Made by a program: the position numbers and the translations under genes. The notes beneath the pieces are model-generated. The model did no database searches and was not told the DNA's origin. It saw only the letters and a list, made by a program, of their open reading frames with translations. A stretch of 64,000 nt of DNA. Origin: Malurus cyaneus samueli (taxonomy: Eukaryota > Chordata > Aves > Passeriformes > Maluridae). The stretch covers positions 77,153,845 to 77,217,844 of the forward strand of contig CM019215.1 of the NCBI GenBank assembly GCA_009741485.1, given 5' to 3'. Each line of letters opens with the position of its first letter. The stretch's first letter is position 1. This document shows positions 1 to 11,083 of this stretch, piece after piece.

Positions 1-2181
1 TTATGTTAGCCCTGAATTGCTTCCTAGGTAATTGGTGAATTCAGTAATGGAAAGAGGTTAAACTAGCATTGCACTTTGGACGGAATATTGCTACTGGGTA
101 AACATTACAGAGAAAACTATCACTGAGTGATATGTATGTGTATGGCACTCCTTTCCACAAGAAACTGAAAAGCAGATTGCATTAAATTGTCAGGGAGAAA
201 AGATTCAAGGTGACATAATGCAAATAGACTAAGTGCATACTCTTGCCGGTTGGTTTAAGGCTAGAGACAGATTTTGCAAATGTAGAGAAAGCAAATTTCT
301 GACAGAAAATAAGTTTCGACCGCTACATTAGGTGGCAATATTCCTTTGAAAAATTAAGGTATGACTTTGGTTATCTGGTAGCACAGTCTCAATATGCATT
401 TACTAATATGAATATCTAGGCCAATGGACACGGGTTTTGGCTTCTGCTCACTTATTTAAACAAAATACAAAAATGTTAGTTTATTTTGCTAGAAAATTTC
501 AAAGAACTTCATTACTAGTAATGAAACAAAGTTGACCAAAAGTATGACGAAACTCAAAACAGCTCAATTATACTAATTTTGAAAGGTTTCTATTAGATAT
601 GAGAGAATGGAGGGGCAGCAGGTTATACATATGCAGATTATACGTATCCCTTCTTTAAATTGCTTTTTCTAGAAAAAAATTTCTGGAAATTATGTACCCT
701 CAAGAATACTGTTTCAAACATGCCTTTCATCACTTTTGGACAGATGGTTGTTGGTACATTACTGGGGAAAAAAAAAAAATCACAAGAATGTCTAATATAG
801 AAATGTTTTCCTCAGTGAAGAAAAACTTCTGGTTTTATAGCCAGATGTGCTCCCTCCACCCAGGAGGGGAGGCAAGGCAGATAAAAACAAGATGATAGCA
901 AAACAATAGTAACAACCTGTGATGTGTAGCTAGTGATGGCTTCTGCTGTTTGTGTTTTTTTTTTTCCTTTGCTACGCTGTTCTCCTTAAGAGGCAGTTGT
1001 GTATTCTGCTGGAGAAATAGATGAGTTGTGCACTGAAGTGAAAGATAATACAATGAATTCACTTGTGGAATTGTGATGTGGATATCAATGAGGTGTGAGC
1101 CTCTGGATCTCCCCTTGTGTGAAAGAAGCCAAAATAGGAAGCACAGGAAAAAGAAGTTTTGAATGTGGCTATTAGCAAGCTTTCTTTCAATACTGTGACA
1201 GTGGAGCAAGTATCTCTTGTCCAATGCAGATACCAGTTTTCTAAACTTATGTTAGGTTTTCCATGTTTTGATCATGTAACAGATTTTTAACCAAACTGTA
1301 AACAGCATCAAATAGCTTCTTTTAACAAAAATAATCCTAAACGACTTCAAAAATATTAAGAACCAAAAAATAAGCAAGAGTAAGAGCAGAGCAGTTGATT
1401 TACCATTATCCACCTTGCACACACAATGACACTGTGATATAAAGTTGTTTTCCGTAAAGTCCCAGTTTCATCCAACTAATTTAATGAAAACTGGTTCCAC
1501 AAGTCATTTTTATTTCTTTAAAGTTTCATGAGAAAGAGAAATGCTGATATCAAGCATTCTGTAATGTGATATGGACATAGGATTTCATTTTACAACTGTG
1601 AAAATTAAGACTGTCAGATATATCTGGTAAGTATCACCAAATGTATGTTTTTACAGAACATTTCTCATAATAAACTCAAAGGTTTAAAACAGCTCTAATT
1701 AACTTCAGGTTTTATGTGCCGGGGCTCCTGAAAATCAGTCAATTTAAGTATTCAAAAAAGAACGATACCTGGTTACTAAAAGACCTGTTCAATTGTGTTT
1801 TCAGAATCATACAAGGAATCAGTTACTGAGATGGAGAAAAGATACAATTGTTTATGATGGCTTTAATAATTTATCTTTCACCATCTCAGGAAATGTGCTG
1901 AAATGCTGCAATAAACTCCTTATCAAGGCCAAGAATCTGATTAGAAGATTCATACTAAGACTGTATACTAAAATTATCAAGCAGTCAATTACCATCATTT
2001 TATTTTCTTACAACATTTAATTATTTGTTTTTAATATTTAACAAAATACAGTAATAAGGAATATTTAAACTTACCATCAAGTAAATGAAGAAAACACAGA
2101 TGCCACTGAGCAACTGCATTTCCATAATATTTTCCAGTAAGTTAAAAAAGAAGAGTGACTAAATTGTCTATAGTTTGTATT
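1..2181. other. AT-rich non-coding DNA, no gene seen
   Basis: No recognisable gene, repeat family or RNA gene. Open frames on both strands are short (up to 129 codons), have no recognisable domain, and show none of the codon regularity expected of an exon. Short A and T runs occur near 770 and 955. Confidence refers to the absence of an obvious gene, since small exons cannot be excluded by eye. Confidence 0.5.
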
Positions 2182-2515
2182 CACAGAATGATTCAGGCTG
2201 AAAGGGATGTCAGAGCAGGGTCAGACTGGGGTCAGGTCAGGTTGCTCAGGTATTTATCCAGTTTTGTCTTGAAAAATTCCATGGACAGAGACTGAACATT
2301 TCTGGGAAAGGTGCTCCACTTCTGAACTGTCCTCATTGTGATTTCCACCCCTCTTATAGCCAGTCTGATCTTCTCAGCTCCCTCTTCTTGCAGGTGCTGG
2401 GGCAGGGTAGTGCTCTAGGTCACCCTGAAGAAATCCCTCCAGGCTGAACCGGCCCTGATCCCTCAGCATCTCCTCAGGAGACAAGTGCTCCAGATCCCAC
2501 CCAGCTTAGTTAGTG
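2182..2515 (-). mobile_element. CR1 LINE fragment, 3' end
   Basis: Read on the plus strand it opens with the reverse complement of the CR1 3' tail (cacagaatgattcaggctg, then aaagggatgtcag). It continues with the usual antisense CR1 phrases: a 'gctccacttctgaactgtcc' region, 'agccagtctgatcttctcag' and a 'cctcagcatctcctcaggag' segment. The element therefore points left and is 5'-truncated, as most avian CR1 copies are. Many substitutions separate it from a young CR1, so it is an old copy. No reading frame survives. Confidence 0.85.
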
Positions 2516-5500
2516 CTGGGACCCTAAATGTGAACCCATGATCCCATGTGCTTTCATGAACACTAAATAACATCCACAAACCTGTGAGGCTTTATATTCT
2601 ATATATTCTATATTCTGCTTTAATATAGATTTTCTAAACTTTGAGTGGGTTAAAACACTGTGCCTGTTTTTTGCATACCTAAAAAGTCAGATTGATCTAA
2701 TTAATTCCATGTACATCATTAATGTCCCAACTAAGAAAAAAAATAAATTTATAGATTTTGTGGGTTGTAAGCAGATGCATTAATGTGCAATTAAGCAAGT
2801 ATAAATTTTTAAGTGAATTTAGTGCACAGTTGGTGTTGCCCTGGACAAGGGACAAGGACAGTTAATGTAAGTGGCATGGACGTCTACCAAATTGGGCAGC
2901 TGTTTTACAGATATTAATATTTAATAGAGCAGTGCATTGAATTTAAATTTATTTACAAATACTGGTTCTCATTATAATGGCTAACTTAACATTATTCAAG
3001 TGATAAAATTGTATACATTTTTGACATAAAGACGTTTTTGTAGAACTCTCTTCAAGACTCTGATCTCAGTAAAAAATATAAATCTACCAGTGGGATGGGA
3101 TGTAACACAAGTATAGCTAATAGATTAGCTAATTTGCTAATGCAAGTAACTTCAGGGTGCTTGACTTCCAGAGCTATGCAACTAGAATTCCTCCAAAACA
3201 ACTTTGTCTCATTCAGAGCAATCATAATTTGAAAAGTGAAAAAAGAGCAAGGACACGCAAGCTTTATTAATAATTATTTACAAATTTGGGACTTAGGTAT
3301 TCATAATTAAAATTAAGAATATAGAATTAAGATGTTAATGAAGTTGTCAAATGTAGAAATGCCATATATAGGGAATTTAGGAGACTATGTCTTATTGTCC
3401 AAAATGTATGAACATTTGATGAGAGAGAGACTAATTAGATATAAGGCAGTATATAAAGAGAAAGGGTATCTTGGATGGCTTATAGTGAGAGAAGGAATCA
3501 CAGCCCTGTACATTTACATAGATGTTGCACACAAGGAATGAATAACTTGCTGTTAATGTCCACTGGGAATAGAACATGGAGTAAGAGGCTTAAAGTGAAG
3601 CCTTAAGTTGATTATCCATTAGTAAAACTTTAAACTGTAAAGTCAGTTAAGCACCAAATTAAATTGAGGATGTGAGATTTCAATCATTCGAGGTATTACA
3701 CAGGAACAGTTGAGGTAAGAGAATAAAAGATGGTCCTTTTGGGATATTTTTTCCTATTTGCTATATGATGTAAGACTTTTTTTTTTTCCTCTGATGCATC
3801 TTAGAAGAATAATTACATATTGCATGCTATGAAATCTCTTCTACTATAAGAGAAATCCCAGCTAACGTCCTAAGACTCATTTGTAAATGTTGAAAAAATA
3901 GGAAAAAAAAAAAATATATCCCAGATTGCCACAAATAAAAATGGAAAATAACATACATAATAGTATTTGAGTGCAGATTTAAAGGAGAGACAGCATAAAA
4001 AAAAAAAAAAAAAACAAAAAAAAAAAAAAAAAAAAAAAACAAAAAACAAAAAAGCACAAGGTTATGTCTTATCTAACTGATACTTCAAAGGTTTTTATTA
4101 ATAAGTGGGAAAGATATTTATGAATTGATGTAAAAGCTGTCTGCCTCACTATTATTAGCAAGCCAATTTGCAGTCTTGTAAGTAATTTCATAATAGAGGC
4201 CAAAGACTAAATAAGCTTGGGGAATTGCCCCCCAAGGATGTTCATATCTCGGAGGCGGGAATAGGGCTGGGACAAAAACATCTTTACTGCTGCTTGTGTC
4301 ATATTTCTTTTAATATAAATAAAGGATTTACTGAGTTGTCATTGTGCAACCTTCCCTGAAGAAGGTTACACTGCTGATGATTCTGAACTATTTCAGCCGT
4401 TGGGCTGCTTTTTAAAGCTTTTAAAGCTTTTCAATGAGAAAAATATGAGGAAATGTTATGGACAATTAGGAAGTAATGAAAACCATGTCATTGCAGCTGA
4501 TGACAAAAGATATTGAAGGGCATTGCTATGTATTGAGCCTGGATATTAATCTTCTAGACTACTGCATTTTTCAGAGGTTAGATTTGTTTTAGGAAACAAC
4601 TCCATTAATAATCCAAGAGAATGCATAAACAGAACATTTGTTACAGAAGATGTTTCTATCACTGGGGTGAACACACATTATAAAAAAGAATCTAGAGAGG
4701 AGAGAAATACAAAGGAACTACAATGAGATTCACTGATAAAATATATAGTCCTAGAAATGCACATGTGCGGAAAGCATCTCCTCTCTGCAGTGAAGGGCAT
4801 CACACTTTTTGACAAGAGTTTTAGTTTTATGTCAACAGTCACTGAAGTTACTCTTAGGATCAGCCCAAAAGTACATTGACAGGAATCATTCCCTCCACTG
4901 ATCTGCCATCCAAGAGTGGTAGATCAAGCAAAACTCAGTGGCCCTAAATGCCAGTCATCCATGCTTCATTACTGGCATGAGGGGCTGCAGCTTGTGGAAA
5001 CTCTAAAGCATGCTCAGAAGAGAGACATAAGACAGAGATACAACCTCTCATTATATCTGACACTCATCAGTGCACTTAACTATAATCACGCTCCTACAGA
5101 GTCACAATCTTCTGAAAAGAAAATGGTTTTAACATCAGAATTAAGATTGCCATCCAACACCAAGATGTACTGTCATGAATTATGCATTGTGTATCTCATT
5201 TGCCTTAGAAAGACATTGTGTAAATCAAAGCTTTTCTGTGTATCCAGTACACAGATATGAAGCATTAACCAAGTATTATGCTACCAGATGGTTTAGGTTT
5301 GTTCTTTAAAGAAAATTGCTCCAAATGTAAGTACACCACAGAAATATGAAAAGAATAATTCTACAGAAAAACTAAAATTTGTTCTCAATCTCTCTGCCCC
5401 TTATCTTTTGATAGCATTTATTAAGTTTTGAAACTCTTGCTTAAAATGATCTAGAGCTATGGAAGTGTTTACACACAACTTTTCTTTTTTGCAGAACTGA

Positions 5501-6049
5501 ATTTGAGAACCTAAAAAGCAGATTTATCAGTAGGAAGAAAACAGAAAACACAACAGTATTTCATTAAAGAACTCTAATGAAATTATCATACTCAATTTCA
5601 ATTATAAAGGAAGAACATTAGAACAAACCTGTTTCATATTAACTGAATAGGAGTGAACCCTTGAGCACTATCTACAACGGAGCAGTTGCCCCTGCAACAT
5701 ATATCTGAAAGATATATTCAACTGAGCTTGATGAGTATGAAAAGAGGATGACTGGCAGAAACAAGATTCCTTTTCCTGTTTGGTTAATGCATGGGTTTCT
5801 TTTGCTTGCCTCCGAATAACATCTGCAATTGATTGCCTACAGAGGGAAGATGTTTCAAATCTGTCATGTCAAGTTTTTAAAAACAAACTGTAGAGACATC
5901 GGCTATTAAAGAGTAGATTGCAAAAAATGAGGTTTTTTAGGAAAAAAAGAAAAAGTGTCTTGTGAAGATCTGCCTAGCAGCAGACCTGGAATGACATGGT
6001 ATAGCAGAAAGACACACCCAAGAACTCATTCATATAGGAATCAATCTCC
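2516..6049. other. AT-rich non-coding DNA
   Basis: No gene or element recognised. It contains the 57-bp A-rich tract at 3997-4053. The 4130-4260 stretch is less repetitive and includes a small inverted repeat (cttgggg/ccccaag). An open frame of 114 codons at 4916-5260 (+) has no recognisable domain and is taken as chance. Confidence 0.5.
3997..4053. repeat. Poly(A) tract with C interruptions
   Basis: 57 bp of A interrupted by four single C residues. No processed pseudogene or retroelement body is recognisable immediately upstream, so it is called as a simple low-complexity tract rather than a retrocopy tail. Confidence 0.9.
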
Positions 6050-6195
6050 AACTCAAAACAAGTTCAGTCTTAGGCCTCGCCACTGTCATTTGGAAGATGG
6101 TTCCAAACCTTCATTACCCCAACAGGTAGAAATCTTTTCATTCCAGACTGAATTTACTCAAAGTCAATATATCCACATTCATTTGCACTTGGGAC
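6050..6195 (-). mobile_element. Possible ancient CR1/L3-like 3' fragment
   Basis: The text around 6100-6180 (a 'ggttccaaaccttcatta' phrase, then 'gaaatcttttcattccagac' and 'tgaatttactcaaag') resembles the antisense of the region just upstream of CR1-type 3' ends in old amniote copies. The match is judged from memory and is weak. It could be unique DNA. It lies directly beside a clearer CR1 tail in the same orientation. Confidence 0.3.
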
Positions 6196-6323
6196 AGTAA
6201 TTCACATTACATTTCCTCCTTCTGTTCAGTCCCATCTCATGACATAAGCAGAGACTGTGATTATGTTCTTCTCCCAGACCATGTTTTATTTTGGGGCACT
6301 ATCTTCCCTGTTGTTCAGCACTT

Positions 6324-6545
6324 CATAGATTCATTCAGGCTGGAAGGGACCCCAAGGAGGTCTCTAGTCCCTCCTCTGCTCTGAGCAGGGTCAGCTCTGA
6401 GGTCAGACCATATTAATCTTCTCCTCTGACTGTGAACTTCCATAAAGAGTCCATCTCTGTCTTCTCAGTAAACCCACACAAGTAAAAGGAAGCTGCTTTT
6501 AGGTTCTCCTGAAGCTCTTTATTCTCTAGGCAGGACAAATCTTTT
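6324..6545 (-). mobile_element. CR1 LINE fragment, 3' end
   Basis: Begins with the antisense CR1 3' tail (catagattcattcaggctgg, then aagggaccccaagg) and continues through a 'gagcagggtcagctctgagg' segment and an 'ttctcctgaagctctttatt' segment typical of the CR1 3' region. It points left and is 5'-truncated. The terminal octamer repeats are degraded. No coding frame remains. Confidence 0.8.
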
Positions 6546-7082
6546 CCAGAGTTAAATTTTTTATGATCCATCCACCCTGAAATTTCTTGTCTGGTTTTGT
6601 TTTTGTCTTATGTCTTCATTTTGCCTTTGTTCTGTCAGCCTTATGGGCCATTTTAGTTTGATTCTATGCTGTCCATTATTACCTTTACTGAAAATCAAGG
6701 TAAACAAGGTTTTTCTTTAATTTCTGGCTAATCCCCACTCTACAGCCATCCCACAATTTCTTTCCTTCATTTTATTATATGCCTACAGTTGGAGAAATTG
6801 TGATTCTCATTTTAATTCCTCCCCAAACCTGACTTTTGGCAGGTCTTTCTTTATTCATTACTGAGCTCTAAAACACAGACTTCATTTCCTTTTCCCCTTT
6901 CCAATCAGTCCCTATTTCCATTGTCTGTTTAATCTTAATATCTTTCAAGACAGTTATTAATCTGATATCGCCTATATGCTTTCTCCTCTTTTAATGAAAA
7001 CTAGATCCAGATTAAAGCAAACCAAATATCAAACCAAATATTAAACCAAGATGAAATTCAAGTAAACGTAACAACAATACCA
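6546..7082. other. Non-coding DNA, nothing recognised
   Basis: About 540 bp of pyrimidine-rich sequence between two CR1 fragments. It may contain further decayed CR1 sequence, but I see no diagnostic phrase. Confidence 0.4.
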
Positions 7083-7495
7083 CACTTCAGCAAAGCCTTG
7101 GATAATTCCTTCCATGACATTCTCTTGGAGAAGCTGGCAGCCCACGGCTTGGACAGGTTCTCTCTTTACCATCTTAAAGGATGGATGGATGGGTGGATGG
7201 ATGGATGGATGGATGGATGGATGGATGGATGGATGGATGGATGGATGGATGGATGGATGGAGGGATGGATGGCCAAGCTCAGAGAGTGGTGGGGCATGCC
7301 GCTGCATTCACTTGGTGTCCAGTTACTCTTGGGGTTCTCCAGGGCTCAGCATTGGGCTCAGTCCTGTTTAATATCTTTACTGCTGATCTGGATGAGGGGA
7401 TTGAGTGCACTCTCACTAACACTAAGCTGGGTGGGAGGGTTGATCTGCTGGAGGGTAGGAGGCTGTGCTGTCGCACTGTAAAAGGATAGTTGGGG
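7083..7495 (+). mobile_element. CR1 LINE fragment, reverse-transcriptase region
   Basis: Plus-strand translation shows CR1 RT motifs: '[14 protein letters not shown]' at about 7119-7160, then after the microsatellite 'AQRVV' and '[16 protein letters not shown]' followed by '[10 protein letters not shown]' (7328-7420). The part that should carry the catalytic F-A-D-D box is deleted, because the text passes directly from 'ECTL' to 'TNTKLGG'. A large ATGG tract at 7179-7272 replaces the W-L-D-G codons. The copy is 5'- and 3'-truncated and non-functional. The frame before and after the repeat differs. The long frames here on both strands are remnants or shadows of this element. Confidence 0.92.
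7179..7272. repeat. (ATGG)n tetranucleotide microsatellite
   Basis: About 23 units of ATGG/GGAT with two single-base interruptions (gggtgg near 7191 and agggat near 7261). It lies inside the CR1 RT fragment at the point where the parent frame encodes a tryptophan-x-aspartate-glycine stretch. A tetranucleotide unit cycles through all frames, so it reads as W-M-D-G repeats in each plus-strand frame. Confidence 0.97.
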
Positions 7496-7737
7496 AAGAT
7501 TCTTTTTGAAAGATTTCTTGGATGAAAATAAAGGTCAAGTGCAGCAATGTAACCTCTGAGAACTGTTTGTTAATAAAGAAAAGTAAGTGTTCCTACTGAA
7601 GGGGGATGGAAAAGGGAGTAGAGAGGCAAAAAGAGAGATGGAGAGAGAAACAGAACACCAGGACAGATGGTGACCATCGTACTCCGGGGTGCCCCACAGG
7701 TGTCTGTTCAGCTGATGGAGCGTGTGCGCTGCAAGAG
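7496..7737. other. Spacer between two convergent CR1 fragments
   Basis: Purine-rich DNA (gagagaaac-type text around 7620-7660). A short piece at 7665-7700 with 'ggggtgccccacagg' looks like the CR1 'GVPQ' codons on the plus strand, but it is too short to assign with confidence. Confidence 0.35.
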
Positions 7738-8328
7738 CTTTTCAAGATCCCTCTGCCTGTCAAGTATCTCTTTTCTTCAGCATGTTGACCACACCACATG
7801 GCTCGACACTGTCCACAAACTTGCTGAGAGTGCACTCAATCCTGATGCTCATGTCCGCCCAAAAAAAAGATATTAAATAATACTGGTTCCAGTATGGACC
7901 CCTGAGAATGCCAAATATCACTGGTCTCCACTTGGACATTGAGCCATTGAACACATTTTGAGTGTGAGACCATCCAGCCCATTACTTATCCACCAACTGC
8001 TCTGCCCCTCAGCTCTGTGTCCCCATTTTAGAGACAAGAATGTCGTGTGAGACAGTATCAAATGTTTTGCACAAGTCCAGGTAGGTGATATCATTTGCTC
8101 TTCCCTCTTTCACCAATACCCTAACCCTGTTATAGAAGGCCACCAAATTTTTCAGGCGTGGTTTGCCCTCAGTGAAGTCATTCTGGCTGTCACCAAACAC
8201 CACACTGTTTTCATTATGCTTTAGCAAAGTTTCCAGGATCAATGATCTCACCAGGCACAGAGATGACACTGACCATCTTGTAGCTCCTTCCCCAGACCAT
8301 TCTTTTTCCCCTTCTTAAAAATAAGACA
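7738..8328 (-). mobile_element. CR1 LINE fragment, reverse-transcriptase region
   Basis: Minus-strand translation gives, in order, 'YLDLCKTFDTVSHDILVSK' (about 8085-8030), then 'NGSMSKWRPV' and 'IECTLSKFVDS' followed by 'CGVV' (about 7950-7785). These are the palm-domain blocks of the CR1 reverse transcriptase. The catalytic F-A-D-D box reads F-V-D-S, so a metal-binding aspartate is lost and there are frame breaks. It is of a different subfamily from the 7083-7495 copy and faces it. The right end runs into antisense text corresponding to the start of the RT region (ccttcttaaaaataagac). Confidence 0.92.
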
Positions 8329-8456
8329 ATTTGCTTTGATTGTTTCTTATTAAAAGAGTTCTATGAGTTTAGAGGGCAGCATTGGCTAGGAAAGAACAAA
8401 GAATTTTAATTGGTGTAAATCTTCTGGATATTGGAGTTTATGTTGAATCAGCTGTG

Positions 8457-8550
8457 TTTTCAGAAAAGGAAATCCTTTACAGACTGAAGTGGGATGCACA
8501 TCAATCTGTACATCCCACTTCAGTCTGTAAAGCACTTCCTTTTCTGAAAA
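8457..8550. repeat. Near-perfect palindrome, 40-bp arms, 14-nt loop
   Basis: Left arm 8457-8496 and right arm 8511-8550 are reverse complements with two mismatches. The loop is cacatcaatctgta. A transcript from either strand would fold into a long hairpin. No terminal repeats or target duplication of a known MITE are evident. See findings. Confidence 0.93.
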
Positions 8551-9160
8551 AGGATTAGTACCAGGATTGTTACCCTTGGAATTATATGAAAATGTTTTTG
8601 TTGGAATAGATGGCAGCAGGAACAGAAAATACTTGAAGTGTGAACTGAGGTTTGTGAATACAAGCATGAAGAAAGGCAGTTTTATTTAAAAAAATGTGAG
8701 CCAAGAAAAACAGTAAAGGCACAGAGACTACAAGTAAGCATTTTCAAGCCTATATGGTATGGTGGTTTATTCTCTTTTGTTGTTCCTTGTATAGGATCAG
8801 AATTAATTCAAATTTTTTGTTTTAGAAATTGAAGGTTATGTCTACTGGTAATGAGCCAGGCCTGAAATTTCGCAGGAAACAGGGCATTTAAAAACATTAA
8901 TAAAATTCATACCTCAGAATGGTAAGACAGCACAAGTTACAGGTCATATGTTTGCAAAATTGTGAGGTTCAAAGCCCAAAGCACTGAGAACCTTATTTAG
9001 ATATCCTAAACTTGGAATGTTGTCTTTCATCATCTTCAAAGAGCTCAGGTCTGAAAATCTGAGTATGTTGTATCATAAAAAATAATCTTCCTGGGACAAA
9101 TCTGTTTCATTAAACAACTGGGTAATATTTAACAATACAGAGTTCATAACTATGAATACC

Positions 9161-9203
9161 AAAAAAAAGAAAAAAAGAAAAAAAGAAAAAAAGAAAAAAA
9201 AAG
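9161..9203. repeat. A-rich (AAAAAAAG)n tract
   Basis: Runs of 6-9 A separated by single G residues, repeated about five times. Confidence 0.9.
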
Positions 9204-9339
9204 ACAGTTTTATGGTATTTGAGTAGCAGTACCTGCTGTCTGACTATGAAGCTACAAAGAAAAACTTTGCAGGGGCTGTTTACATTTAAACTCATATGAT
9301 AAAAAGAACCAGACACTGGCCTATTCATTGTGGTTTGGG

Positions 9340-9380
9340 TTTTTTTTTTTTTTTTTTTTTTTTTTCTTTTTTTTTTGTTT
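9340..9380. repeat. Poly(T) tract
   Basis: About 40 bp of T with one C and one G interruption. No recognised element is attached. Confidence 0.9.
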
Positions 9381-10929
9381 CTCAGATTTTTCCCGTTGTG
9401 ATGCAGGCACGGTTGGCAGTGAGCTGTGGATACAATATTTTAGTTAAAAATGTAAATTCAATAGTATGGAAAAGGTGGAGAACCAGGAGTTAAAGTTTAG
9501 GGTACCAGAAGATTAGATAAGAGTGAGGGGAAAGGGCAAGAAACAACATCTATAATTAACAGTACATATATTCTTGCAGAAATCTGTAAGGTCTACAAGT
9601 CTGTTGCCCTAAACTGCAAAAACTATAACCTGAATTCCCTCTTGGGTACCTAATAGGTAACCTATTCAGAGGTCAGTCTATGCAACAGCCTAGACTGATG
9701 AATGCAGAAAGTAAAGCTTGCTTGTTTTCTGTATATAAACTAATGTACAACAACACACTGGGACTTCAAAGGTTTTTGAATTTGGCATAGATAAGGCAGG
9801 GAATCCAGAACTGAGCTGCTCTGTGCAGCCTGAGTTCAGCCATCTTGTGCATAAGCACAGTTAAACTGTCTTTTAAGGAAAGCCAAATTTGCATTGGAAA
9901 TCTCTGGCAATTCTTAGGCAAGAAGGGGAAACTAGTCATTTAAAATAATAGCCCAACCTTTTACTGTTGGGATCTTTTGAGTGAATTTTACTGTTGCTTG
10001 CACACATTTTTCATGCACAGTTCTTTATAAAGAGGTCTAAGAGAAGGTTTTCCCCTAGCAGTTACATGCTGATACCCTTTCCTGCTATTGATATGCCCCC
10101 AGTCATCAAATGGCTAACCTTCATAAATAATTTTGAGCTACAATAAATGACTAATAAAATCCTTGGATAGGGATACAAGCAGCATGTGCCCTTCCCTAAA
10201 AATAAGTGCCATCACCAGTATTACTAATTAGAGATACCATCACTGCCTCTGGAGAGACTTTATTTGTTTTCCAAAGCTCATTTCCATTTTGTTCTTTTTA
10301 CACTTGCTCACTGTAATTTAAAGCCCATAAACTCAGTCTGACTCTTTCTGGCTTTACTTTTAAATGGACTTCTAAATTTCCACTAACAAAGAAGGACAGG
10401 ACAGAGGATATAGACCACTCTGTCACATTGTTTGCTTATAATTTGATAACAAGGTATCACTACTCATAAATGAGTCTTACTATTGTTAATAAAAATGGCA
10501 AACTAGTCTTTCAAGTTATCTAAATAGGATTTATGATATATTAGAATAATTGAAACCATATAAAGTACATAAATATGAAAATACTGGTCCAAAGATTGCT
10601 TCTGTCGTTTCTCCCTTTGTGTAGGGATTATTCCTTGTCTGGTAGCTCAGGAACAGAGCCAAGGATGGAGCTTTGCCTTTGGCACATGGCAGAGCACTCT
10701 TCACAGAAAAATGTTTTTATGTCCTTCACACATTACCAGGGTTCAACATCTTCTTCTCCTGACACTCATCTTCTTGCACCCAACAGACTTTTTAGGTAAC
10801 CTATACCAAACTCTATCTTTTGAATTAATACTGCGTGGTACATTGAGAAGTTTTGTCAGACACACAAGAAATTAAACCTGACAGACCTCTTATATAAATA
10901 ATTATTTTCAATATAGGCAGAGAATTTCT

Positions 10930-11060
10930 GATCCCGATAACTTCCTCTAAAAGCATCACAGAGTTATTGACAGTGCAGACACATTCATAGTCTTAATAAG
11001 GAAAGGCCCAAACTTTGTTGCTCCATTAATTAGACTTCAGTCAGGCTAATTAGAAATTGG
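10930..11060. promoter_or_regulatory. Candidate conserved non-coding element with paired TAATTA sites
   Basis: Non-repetitive text with two homeodomain-type TAATTA cores at 11027-11032 and 11047-11052, 20 bp apart, in matching context. This is a pattern guess; no alignment was possible. Confidence 0.25.
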
Positions 11061-11061
11061 G

Positions 11062-11083
11062 AGGGGAGAGAGAGAGAGAGAGG
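11062..11083. repeat. Short (GA)n tract
   Basis: About nine GA units followed by a purine-rich stretch. Confidence 0.8.

Noticed and set aside
835..1224. 129-codon minus-strand frame
   Set aside because: Composition is biased by T and A runs, with no domain, no splice or promoter context and no similarity I recognise.
3997..4053. Long poly(A) as the tail of a processed pseudogene
   Set aside because: No gene-like sequence upstream and no flanking duplication. The same reasoning applies to the poly(A) tracts at 12574, 28691, 48351 and 62602.
7041..7481. Frames rich in W-M-D-G or H-P-S-I repeats
   Set aside because: These are translations of the ATGG microsatellite in all frames, not a repeat protein.
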